Shown: in pieces, positions 1-5,321 of the stretch | Layout of the letters: each line of letters opens with the position of its first letter | Numbering within the stretch: position 1 is the first letter of the stretch | DNA from: Chlorobiota bacterium | Lineage (GTDB): Bacteria; Bacteroidota; Bacteroidia; Bacteroidales; F082 | Direction: 5' to 3' | NCBI GenBank assembly: GCA_030619415.1 | Contig: JAUXBM010000141.1 | Coordinates: 1-5,321 of the forward strand | Length of the DNA stretch: 5,321 nt | Made by a program: the position numbers and the translations under genes | Notes under the pieces: model-generated | What the model was told of the DNA's origin: nothing | What the model saw: only the letters and a program-made list of their open reading frames with translations | Database searches by the model: none

Positions 1-13
1 ATTTGTTCATTCC

Positions 14-41
14 GTAAAAACCACTTTGAAATAAAGAAAGT
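14..41 (-). terminator. Weak candidate terminator after the large receiver/ATP-grasp gene
   Basis: Read on the minus strand about 20 bases past the stop codon, ACTTT (41-37) can pair with AAAGT (27-23) across a 9-base loop, followed by GG and five T. The stem is only 5 bp and AT-rich, so it would be unstable. The position and T run fit a terminator, but chance is a serious alternative. The remaining bases up to position 61 hold no gene I can support. Confidence 0.2.
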
Positions 42-61
42 CTAAAGTTATTGATTTACCA

Positions 62-3000
62 TCAAATTGAGCCGGAATGGATAAAATCATCTTCAATGAT
101 TTCTTCACATCCGGGTTTCTTAACCACACCCAAGTTTTGTTTTCCATCAATAACAATAGTCAACGGTTCTTTGAACCTGACATGCCGGATGGAATCGTTT
201 TCAAAAATTGCTTTTTGTGCATCCAGAAAATCCAGGTCATAATAACCATCCTCAATAAAAGGATTAATGGTAAAATAACCCACCCTGAAAGAAGTCAGGT
301 TTTGAAAAAAATGCGTTCCCTGGCTCGGGTCAATCCTATAATTTTCCAATCCCGATTCAATGATAAGCCGGGCCGCACTAATCTGCGGCCATTTAACAGG
401 AATACCCAGCCACGGATCGGCAGATCCCCACCTCCCGGGACCAATCAAAATGTAGTTTTTATCCTCACTTAAAAATTTTGTATTGATCTCACCAATCATC
501 TGCACTGTTGCCTCGTTTTTAGAAGCGTCAAATGTTTTGGGTTTTATGTAAACGACATCGCGAATATTATCAATGATTCCATTTCCAAGTGCAGATTTGG
601 AAATAATCAATGAGTCCTTTTCAACGATTTTTTTAGGGTTAATATGAATACTTTCATTTTTTGACGCAATTGGCCTGATCTGAAGTAAATCGAACTGGAT
701 CTTGTCGTTTTCCTTTGAAGCAAAATCAACAACAAATTCAATCTCGACAGGATAACCCATCTCTTTTTCACCCAGCTTTAAAACCTTTTCTAATATCCCG
801 GCAAGCGGAAACGTATTGTGTTTTAAAATACCCGAGAAGGTAATTAGTTTTTTTCCGTCGTAATTATACCCGTCCCTCACCATGTGATTGTGAAAATCGT
901 ATGTTGAAGCAATTGCCTTTATTGATCCGTTTTTTTCTGCTTCTCTTACACTTAGCTTTATCAATGATGTACTGTCATCAGGTTTTATTTGGAAGTGATC
1001 AGGATTCAAATTGAGGGCAAAAAAATGCTTTTGGGTTTCTTTCAGCGCCATATCCGGATTGGAAGTCTGAAGCACTTTTTTAGGATATTTTGGTGAAAAC
1101 CTTAACGACAGGCCGCCATCAACAATATACTTTCCCAAACCAAGTGCAATACTTGCCGTTCCGTCTTCCGGTTTTTCAGGAGGGATCGGGTAAAAATCAA
1201 TGGATCGCGCAACCCCCGAAAAGGTAGGATAAAACCGGTCGCCATAACGTGAACCACGGACAGCTTGCATCACTATAGCCATTTTTTCTTCATCAATAAC
1301 GTTGGAAGTGGCCTGCATATAGGCTTTGCTGTCTTTAGAGTAAGCAGAAGCATATACGGCTTTTATTGCATTTAAAACCATGCCGAACATCCGTTTCGGA
1401 TCATTTCTTACAGACGGGACCATATAAGTATTGTAAATTCCTGCAAATGGCTGGTAATGTGAGTCTTCAAGAAGACTTGAAGACCGGATGGCAACGGGAA
1501 TATCACCAATGGCAAGTATCGTTGAAATCACTGTGTAAATATCATCGTAAACGGTTTCCGGCAAGCGGGCATCCAGAAAATACCCCAGTATCTCTTCATC
1601 ACTGTATTTATCTGACAACCCGATTTTATACAGATTATTTTGTTCCATAAACTCATCGAAAATGTCGGTACACAACACGACGGTTTTCGGGATCATTACT
1701 TCGACACCCTCAAAATGGCTGTACAGATGATTTCGTTTAATAAGCGAATCGAGAAACGCGAGGCCGCGTGCTTTCCCACCGATTGACCCTTCCCCTATGC
1801 GTGTGATACTAAAGTATTCATCAAACGAATCGCGGTTAAATTGCGAGATCACGCCCCTTGATTTTGACATTCTGAAATTAGCGATGGCCTCAAAAATAAA
1901 ATCCCTGATCTCCTGGCAGTTGGTAAAATCTTCTTTGGTAAACTGTTTAAACAGTGATGCGATAGGAAAAAGCGCCCTGGCACGGAGCCATTTCGAAATA
2001 TGGTCTCTTTCTATATGGTATAAAAGGGAATTTTCCGGTATCTGGTATATTTTTTCCTGAAGGTCTTTCAGGTTGTGGGCACGGGCAAGCTCGTCATTGG
2101 TTTCAGGATCTTTGAATACAAAATCGCCAAATGCAAAATACTCCTTGATAAATTCCCTGAGTTCGTAGTTCAGGCTTTTCGAATTTTTGTCGATAAAACC
2201 TACCCTGAGTACTTTAGCTCTTGCACGGTTTTCGCGGTCGGATGATTGCAACAAAACCGGCATGTATTTGTTCTCGTTTTTGATGTGTGTTATCAACGAA
2301 ATACCGGCATCCTTGTCCATTTTCCCGCCCCGCTGGTATGTGATATCGGATATCACACCAAGCAGGTTCTTTTTATAAGTTTCATACAACTGCAGGGCTT
2401 CTTCATAATTTGTGGCAAGCAATATTTTTGGTCGTCCGCGTGCACGATTCATTTTCTGGTGTTCATTCAGTCCCTCCCTCATAAAAGATTTCGATTGTTT
2501 GAAGATGATCTTATAAATGTTAGGAAGGTAACTGCTATAGAAACGCATATTGTCTTCAACCAGAATAATCGCCTGGACACCCACCTCACAAATATCGTGT
2601 TCTGCATTCATTTCATCTTCAATCAACTTGATAATGGCCAGTATGATATCTGCATTGCCCAGCCAGCAAAACACATGATCGATGGAGCCCAACTGGTGCT
2701 TTTCGACCTTCATGCTGACTTCTCTTGAAAATGGAGTGAGTGCAACAATAGGGATGTCAGGATACTTTAGTTTGATACCATTTGCCAGTTGAAATGTGTC
2801 TTTTTCCTCCGCACTCAGCATGATAATCACGAGGTCAATATCCTCTTCCCGAAGTACGTTGAAAACACCCTTTTCGGATGTAGCGCTAAAAAATCTTGGT
2901 GGATAACGAAGGTTCAAACTCATGTATTCATAAAAAATCTGCTCTTCAATCCGACCATCTTCCTCCAGCATGAAAGCATCATAAACACTCGAAACCAACA

Positions 3001-3094
3001 GAACATTATAAATGCGTTTACGCATCAACGTTGAGAATGATATATCTTCGAAGTACTTTTTTTGTGTATAGATATCGGCCTTGGTGGGGATCAT
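62..3094 (-). CDS. Receiver-linked PEP/pyruvate-binding (PPDK_N ATP-grasp) protein, PEP synthase-like but lacking the phosphotransfer and PEP domains
   Basis: The 1010-residue product has four regions. Residues ~28-155 resemble a receiver fold but lack the acidic pocket (VLLVSS) and the phosphoacceptor Asp (DLVIIM, Met92). Residues ~172-320 form a second receiver with E180/D181 (LVEDN), candidate phosphoacceptor D250 (GVISDIT), S284/S285 and K303; its D181-D250 spacing is longer than usual. Residues ~430-810 are a PPDK_N ATP-grasp domain: GGK at 439-441, VAIRSS with R537 followed by E543/D544, LGLGKYIVDG at 651-660, and LQIRP ending near 808. Residues ~810-1010 carry GPGRWG (885-890), DPWLG (893-897) and SQGTHFFQN (924-932), which I cannot assign to a characterised domain. 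Canonical PEP synthase and PPDK follow the ATP-grasp domain with a swivelling His domain and a TIM barrel; neither is visible, so the reaction is unknown. A cytoplasmic, phosphorylation-responsive ATP-dependent enzyme is inferred. The start at 3094 lies just after a -7 element; Met24 is an alternative. Automated pipelines may label it PEP synthase, which would be misleading. Confidence 0.88.
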   Translation of the reverse strand: MIPTKADIYTQKKYFEDISFSTLMRKRIYNVLLVSSVYDAFMLEEDGRIEEQIFYEYMSLNLRYPPRFFSATSEKGVFNVLREEDIDLVIIMLSAEEKDTFQLANGIKLKYPDIPIVALTPFSREVSMKVEKHQLGSIDHVFCWLGNADIILAIIKLIEDEMNAEHDICEVGVQAIILVEDNMRFYSSYLPNIYKIIFKQSKSFMREGLNEHQKMNRARGRPKILLATNYEEALQLYETYKKNLLGVISDITYQRGGKMDKDAGISLITHIKNENKYMPVLLQSSDRENRARAKVLRVGFIDKNSKSLNYELREFIKEYFAFGDFVFKDPETNDELARAHNLKDLQEKIYQIPENSLLYHIERDHISKWLRARALFPIASLFKQFTKEDFTNCQEIRDFIFEAIANFRMSKSRGVISQFNRDSFDEYFSITRIGEGSIGGKARGLAFLDSLIKRNHLYSHFEGVEVMIPKTVVLCTDIFDEFMEQNNLYKIGLSDKYSDEEILGYFLDARLPETVYDDIYTVISTILAIGDIPVAIRSSSLLEDSHYQPFAGIYNTYMVPSVRNDPKRMFGMVLNAIKAVYASAYSKDSKAYMQATSNVIDEEKMAIVMQAVRGSRYGDRFYPTFSGVARSIDFYPIPPEKPEDGTASIALGLGKYIVDGGLSLRFSPKYPKKVLQTSNPDMALKETQKHFFALNLNPDHFQIKPDDSTSLIKLSVREAEKNGSIKAIASTYDFHNHMVRDGYNYDGKKLITFSGILKHNTFPLAGILEKVLKLGEKEMGYPVEIEFVVDFASKENDKIQFDLLQIRPIASKNESIHINPKKIVEKDSLIISKSALGNGIIDNIRDVVYIKPKTFDASKNEATVQMIGEINTKFLSEDKNYILIGPGRWGSADPWLGIPVKWPQISAARLIIESGLENYRIDPSQGTHFFQNLTSFRVGYFTINPFIEDGYYDLDFLDAQKAIFENDSIRHVRFKEPLTIVIDGKQNLGVVKKPGCEEIIEDDFIHSGSI

Positions 3095-3116
3095 GCTGTT
3101 TTAGATTGAATAAAGA

Positions 3117-3124
3117 CAAAGATA
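3117..3124 (-). promoter_or_regulatory. Bacteroidota-type -7 element for the receiver/ATP-grasp gene
   Basis: The minus strand reads TATCTTTG, an exact match to the Bacteroidota primary sigma factor -7 consensus TAnnTTTG. It lies 22 bases upstream of the start codon at 3094, which predicts a short leader of roughly 15 bases. No clear TTG-type -33 element is present at the usual ~19-21 base spacing, so support rests on the -7 match and position. It suggests the gene can be transcribed independently of the upstream epimerase-like gene. Confidence 0.45.
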
Positions 3125-3172
3125 GGGATTCTGTGTTTGATGAAGAGGAGAAAAGGAGAAAGGGTGAAAAGA

Positions 3173-3204
3173 AGAAAGGGAGAAAGGGAGAAAGGGAGAA
3201 GGGG
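3173..3204. repeat. Four tandem 8-bp AGAAAGGG units inside a purine-only tract
   Basis: The plus strand has three perfect AGAAAGGG units (3173-3180, 3181-3188, 3189-3196) and a fourth, AGAAGGGG (3197-3204), with one mismatch. They sit in a longer purine tract from 3142 to 3204, interrupted only by T at 3165, which contains looser variants such as AGAAAGGG at 3157-3164. The array is intergenic, about 50 bp upstream of the -7 element of the large minus-strand gene. Open frames across it on both strands are low-complexity artefacts (Lys/Arg/Glu/Gly-rich on plus; Ser/Pro/Phe-rich on minus). Unit-number variation by replication slippage is plausible but unproven. Confidence 0.85.
3178..3204 (+). 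other. Putative G-quadruplex-forming sequence
   Basis: The plus strand has G runs at 3178-3180, 3186-3188, 3194-3196 and 3201-3204, separated by loops of 5, 5 and 4 bases. This satisfies the canonical G3+N1-7 four-run pattern. A further GGG at 3162-3164 could act as a spare run. For the large minus-strand gene the G-rich strand is the template-complement partner on the non-transcript side upstream of the promoter, so an effect on promoter opening or replication is possible. Folding in the cell is inference. Confidence 0.6.
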
Positions 3205-3222
3205 TGTCTGGAAAGGGTGTCT
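3202..3222. repeat. Short direct repeat GGGTGTCT, two copies
   Basis: GGGTGTCT occurs at 3202-3209 and again at 3215-3222, separated by GGAAA. It directly follows the purine-rich tandem array and abuts a GC-rich patch (CTCCGCGCCG at 3221-3230) that differs from the surrounding composition. It may be the edge of the same repetitive intergenic element or chance; no function is implied. Confidence 0.4.
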
Positions 3223-3246
3223 CCGCGCCGATCGTGTATTAAAGTT

Positions 3247-4194
3247 TTAATAATTTCCCCTGAACCAATCCAAGGTTTCAGTAATCGCCTGCTCAAATGA
3301 GGTATGCATAAATTCTGGAAAGGCTGCCCTTATTTTATCATCAGTTAGAATGACAGTTTCTTCAAAAAGATAATAATTCTCTTTCATCTCTTTCATTACA
3401 GGCATAAACAACGCCATGATGTTCATTACAAACTTTGGCAGGTTTTGCATTTTTGGGGAGCCTCCGGTTTGTTTAGCAATCTCTTGCGCCAGGGCATTGA
3501 CCGTTGGAAGAACAAAACCGCCATAATTGTAAAGCACAAAATTTGAGCGTTCTTTCTGTTCGCAAATCTGATACATCAATCCAGCTGCATCGGGTGTATA
3601 AACAAACTGGTGTGGAATATCAGACCTGATTAACCAATTCATCGTTTTATTTTTCACTGCATGACCAAAAATTCTTGTGATTAATCCATTCATTACATTG
3701 GGGCCAAAAAAGTCAGGTAACCGCATAAAGATCACTTTGCATTTGCTTTTATCCGATGCAGATTTTAATATATCAAAAAGCTCTAACCTGATCCTCCCCT
3801 TTTTAGTCGTTGGATTTGGAACCATGTCATCCGTTATCTCTTTCACATTTCCAAATTCATAAATGTTACCGGGAAAAATAATGGTCGCTTTATTTTGCGA
3901 AGCTGCTTCAATAATATTTTCAGTCGCCGTTGGCATATTCCCCACCCATTGATCGTAAGGGTAATTGATGCCGTGAAAGATGAATTCTTTGTCTTTTGAA
4001 ATTTCTTTCAGTATTGACAAATCCAGGACATCGCCTTCGATGATTTCTAATAAATCTGTGTTACCGAACAATTTAACTGCTTTCTCCTTATTTCGAACCA
4101 GGATGGTGGTTTGAATTTTATTGTCGATAAGGGTTTTGGTAAACGCATAGCCAATGCTGCCTGTTGAACCGAGCACTAAATATTTTGATTTCAT
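3247..4194 (-). CDS. NAD(P)-binding SDR-family protein, epimerase/dehydratase-like with atypical active site
   Basis: The 315-residue product begins with a Rossmann fold: glycine motif GSTGSIG (G9, G12, G15), a basic residue after the second strand (R34 in LVRN), which in this fold often favours NADP(H), then EGDVLD at 53-58. Later segments match extended or atypical short-chain dehydrogenases: FPGNIYEFG (107-115), a RLPDFFGP segment, and a HQFVYTPDAAG segment with the look of the substrate-side region of NAD-dependent epimerases. Where YxxxK is expected, the sequence reads K132-G-R-I-R136, so the classical catalytic Tyr and Lys are absent. The length fits the extended SDR range. No signal peptide is evident, so it is probably cytoplasmic; the substrate is unknown. 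The start at 4194 places the glycine motif at residue 9, as usual. No exact -7 element was found upstream; near matches with extra spacing (complements of CAAAAGGTTA at 4212-4221 and CAAAAGTTA at 4254-4262) are weak candidates. It ends 152 bp before the large receiver gene, same strand. Confidence 0.88.
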   Translation of the reverse strand: MKSKYLVLGSTGSIGYAFTKTLIDNKIQTTILVRNKEKAVKLFGNTDLLEIIEGDVLDLSILKEISKDKEFIFHGINYPYDQWVGNMPTATENIIEAASQNKATIIFPGNIYEFGNVKEITDDMVPNPTTKKGRIRLELFDILKSASDKSKCKVIFMRLPDFFGPNVMNGLITRIFGHAVKNKTMNWLIRSDIPHQFVYTPDAAGLMYQICEQKERSNFVLYNYGGFVLPTVNALAQEIAKQTGGSPKMQNLPKFVMNIMALFMPVMKEMKENYYLFEETVILTDDKIRAAFPEFMHTSFEQAITETLDWFRGNY

Positions 4195-4219
4195 AATGGA
4201 TTTTGATTGTGCAAAAGGT

Positions 4220-4227
4220 TATTTTTG
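4220..4227 (+). promoter_or_regulatory. Bacteroidota-type -7 element for the metallophosphoesterase gene
   Basis: The plus strand reads TATTTTTG, an exact TAnnTTTG match, 42 bases upstream of the ATG at 4270, predicting a leader of about 35 bases. The best TTG upstream (TTTTG, 4201-4205) is closer than the usual -33 spacing, so the -33 element is unclear. The site lies in the 75-bp region shared with the divergent epimerase-like gene, so the two promoters may overlap. Confidence 0.4.
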
Positions 4228-4269
4228 AATATACAATAAGGCTAAAATAACCACAAAAGTTAAACACTT

Positions 4270-5133
4270 ATGTCAATTTGCTTTTTCGTTACGGACCTGC
4301 ATGGCAATACCGATCGTTTTTTAAAACTCTTTGACAGGATAGCTGAAGAAAAACCTGCGGCTGTTTTTATTGGTGGGGATATTATGCCATCGGGTATGTT
4401 TGCCTTTACTTCCGGTTTCGAAGAGCCCGAATCGTTTGTAGAGAATATCCTGATAAAGAACCTGGCAATTTTAAAAGAGAAGCTGGGCCGTCATTATCCA
4501 CGGATCTTTCTCATTATGGGGAATGATGATGCCAAAGTTTATGAGGGGTTATTCATCGAGGCGGACGCATCAGGGTATATTGAATACGTGCATGGTAAGT
4601 GTGTTGATTTCAATGGTTTTACGGTTTATGGTTATGCCTGTGTACCTCCAACACCATTCATGCTTAAAGATTGGGAAAAATACGATGTGTCACGTTATGT
4701 AGATCCGGGTTGTGTTCCTCCGGAAGAGGGTTCGTTTACCGTTGAAGTAAACAAGAAACATTTGCAATACGAAACCATCCAGAAAGACCTTGTAAAACTG
4801 ACCGGAGAAAATGATTTGTCAAAATCCATTTTACTTCTACATACTCCACCCTATAAATCTTTGCTGGATCGTGCCGCTCTCGATGACAAATTTTTTGAAG
4901 GTGTTCCCCTTGACGTGCATGTTGGAAGCATTGCGGTGGAGCGGTTTATTAAAGAACGGCAACCGCTTATCACATTGCATGGCCATATCCATGAGTCAAC
5001 TTCGCTTACCGGCCACTGGAAAGAAAAAATCGGAAACACGCTGGCGATGAATGCGGCACATGATGGACCGGAACTTTCGCTAATCAGGTTTGATCCTGAA
5101 GATCTTAAAAACAATTCGCGAGAGTTGGTTTAA
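4270..5133 (+). CDS. Calcineurin-like metallophosphoesterase
   Basis: The 287-residue product carries the metal-binding motifs of the calcineurin-like phosphoesterase superfamily in order: D9-L-H11-G (DxH), G36-D37 (GD), G84-N85-D86-D87 in the place of the common GNH(D/E), H191 in LLHTPP, and G238-H239-I-H241 in HGHIHES. All expected dimetal ligands are accounted for, so it is probably an active phosphoesterase that cleaves phosphomonoesters or phosphodiesters; the substrate cannot be read from sequence. A central segment (VPPTPFMLKDWEKYD, 125-139) and DVHVGS (215-220) look like subgroup-specific features. There is no signal peptide or membrane segment, suggesting a cytoplasmic enzyme. The DxH motif begins at residue 9, which supports this start. 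The gene is transcribed away from the epimerase-like gene and converges on the partial gene at the right edge. His-to-Asp in the GNHD motif recalls GNCD in YfcE/MJ0936-type phosphodiesterases, but assignment to that group is not secure. Confidence 0.9.
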   Translation: MSICFFVTDLHGNTDRFLKLFDRIAEEKPAAVFIGGDIMPSGMFAFTSGFEEPESFVENILIKNLAILKEKLGRHYPRIFLIMGNDDAKVYEGLFIEADASGYIEYVHGKCVDFNGFTVYGYACVPPTPFMLKDWEKYDVSRYVDPGCVPPEEGSFTVEVNKKHLQYETIQKDLVKLTGENDLSKSILLLHTPPYKSLLDRAALDDKFFEGVPLDVHVGSIAVERFIKERQPLITLHGHIHESTSLTGHWKEKIGNTLAMNAAHDGPELSLIRFDPEDLKNNSRELV

Positions 5134-5152
5134 CCACAAAGGGCACTCTGCT

Positions 5153-5175
5153 GTTCGGGATCTGTGATCTCGAAC
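5153..5175 (+). repeat. 10-bp hairpin, first half of a possible REP-like pair; possible terminator
   Basis: GTTCGGGATC (5153-5162) pairs with GATCTCGAAC (5166-5175) across the 3-base loop TGT. Nine positions are Watson-Crick and one is a G-U wobble when transcribed from the plus strand; from the minus strand the same position is a C-A mismatch. It begins 19 bases after the metallophosphoesterase stop codon. No T run follows directly, so it is not a textbook intrinsic terminator, although it could stabilise or end the transcript. The compact palindrome with a tight loop is typical of REP-type intergenic repeats. Confidence 0.6.
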
Positions 5176-5183
5176 TAAAGGGA

Positions 5184-5202
5184 TAGAGATTTGCAATCTT
5201 TA
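5184..5202 (+). repeat. 8-bp hairpin, second half of a possible REP-like pair
   Basis: TAGAGATT (5184-5191) pairs with AATCTTTA (5195-5202) across the 3-base loop TGC, with one G-U wobble when read from the plus strand. It has the same design as the hairpin 8 bp before it: a 3-base loop flanked by a GAT(C/T)...(G/A)ATC core. It is AT-rich and weaker. It lies between two convergent genes. On the minus strand it is preceded by a T run rather than followed by one, so it is unlikely to terminate the partial minus-strand gene. Confidence 0.45.
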
Positions 5203-5217
5203 AAAAACACAATTAGC

Positions 5218-5321
5218 TTAAATTAAAAATTCAAAGCCCCATACTTCCAGATTCGGAAATCCGGAAGAGCGCAATTTCATTATTTCTTTTTCAAAGCCGA
5301 TCCCATCACCAACGGCCTGGC
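5218..5321 (-). CDS. C-terminal end of an unrecognised protein (partial, runs off the right edge)
   Basis: On the minus strand one frame stays open from 5319 to a TAA at 5220-5218, giving 33 residues that include AVGDGIGFEKEIM and later FPNLEVWGFEFLI. The other two minus-strand frames close within this stretch. The residue mix is protein-like (hydrophobic residues alternating with charged ones, Gly-Asp-Gly turn), and the end of the frame coincides with a shift to AT-rich sequence, which supports a real gene end. I do not recognise the family from this tail. It converges with the metallophosphoesterase gene across an 84-bp spacer holding two hairpins. The short visible length is the main uncertainty. 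Confidence 0.6.
   Translation of the reverse strand, partial: QAVGDGIGFEKEIMKLRSSGFPNLEVWGFEFLI

Noticed and set aside
1..61. Possible gene ends or starts at the left edge (plus-strand frames open from base 1 or 2; a minus-strand ATG at 10-8)
   Set aside because: Each gives only about 3 to 14 codons before a stop or the window edge, with no composition signal to choose among them.
2339..2357. Perfect 8-bp inverted repeat TGTGATAT-CGG-ATATCACA, resembling a CRP half-site pair
   Set aside because: It lies inside the large gene, over the codons for the VISDIT segment around D250. The TGTGA/TCACA halves are 9 bases apart rather than the 6 of CRP sites, and coding constraint explains it.
2246..2728. 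160-codon plus-strand open frame opposite the large gene
   Set aside because: It is antisense to the second receiver domain, whose motifs are clearly on the minus strand. The antisense product has no recognisable motif.
62..3094. Annotation as PEP synthase (ppsA) or pyruvate phosphate dikinase (ppdK)
   Set aside because: Only the ATP-grasp domain is shared. The phosphohistidine and PEP/pyruvate barrel domains needed for those reactions are not visible, so a gene symbol would be misleading.
3018..3300. Open frames of about 90 codons on both strands across the purine tract
   Set aside because: Both are low-complexity products of the repeat (Lys/Arg/Glu/Gly or Ser/Pro/Phe-rich), overlap the ends of the two real genes, and show no domain signal.
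4811..5114. Open frames of 79 and 87 codons overlapping the metallophosphoesterase
   Set aside because: They are out-of-frame or antisense shadows over the conserved HTPP and GHIH region of a well-supported gene.

Overview
The window looks like a piece of a Bacteroidota (Bacteroidetes) chromosome. The base composition is moderately AT-rich. Neither start codon with a visible leader has a convincing Shine-Dalgarno sequence, and exact matches to the Bacteroidota -7 promoter element TAnnTTTG sit at sensible distances upstream of two of the three complete genes. The large protein also has an architecture I associate with Bacteroidota and some deltaproteobacterial lineages. I cannot name a genus.

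Layout: (1) 62-3094, minus strand: a 1010-residue protein with a degenerate receiver domain, a second receiver domain that keeps its phosphorylation residues, a PEP-synthase/PPDK-type ATP-grasp domain (PPDK_N), and a roughly 200-residue C-terminal region in place of the usual phosphohistidine and PEP-binding domains. (2) 3095-3246: a 152-bp spacer with a -7 promoter element for the large gene and a striking purine-rich tract, which includes four tandem 8-bp units and a canonical G-quadruplex pattern. (3) 3247-4194, minus strand: an NAD(P)-binding epimerase/dehydratase-like SDR protein in which the usual Tyr-x-x-x-Lys catalytic pair reads Lys-x-x-x-Arg. (4) 4195-4269: a 75-bp divergent promoter region. 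(5) 4270-5133, plus strand: a calcineurin-like metallophosphoesterase with a GNDD motif. (6) 5134-5217: a convergent spacer with two short, related hairpins that look like a degraded REP-type intergenic repeat pair. (7) 5218-5321, minus strand: the last 33 codons of an unrecognised gene that runs off the right edge.

The two complete minus-strand genes could be partly co-transcribed, but the large gene appears to have its own promoter, and nothing in the sequence ties the three complete genes into one pathway. No mobile element, CRISPR array, tRNA or rRNA was seen. The items most worth a second look are the receiver-controlled ATP-grasp protein that lacks its partner catalytic domains, the G-rich tandem repeat upstream of it, and the paired hairpins near the right end.
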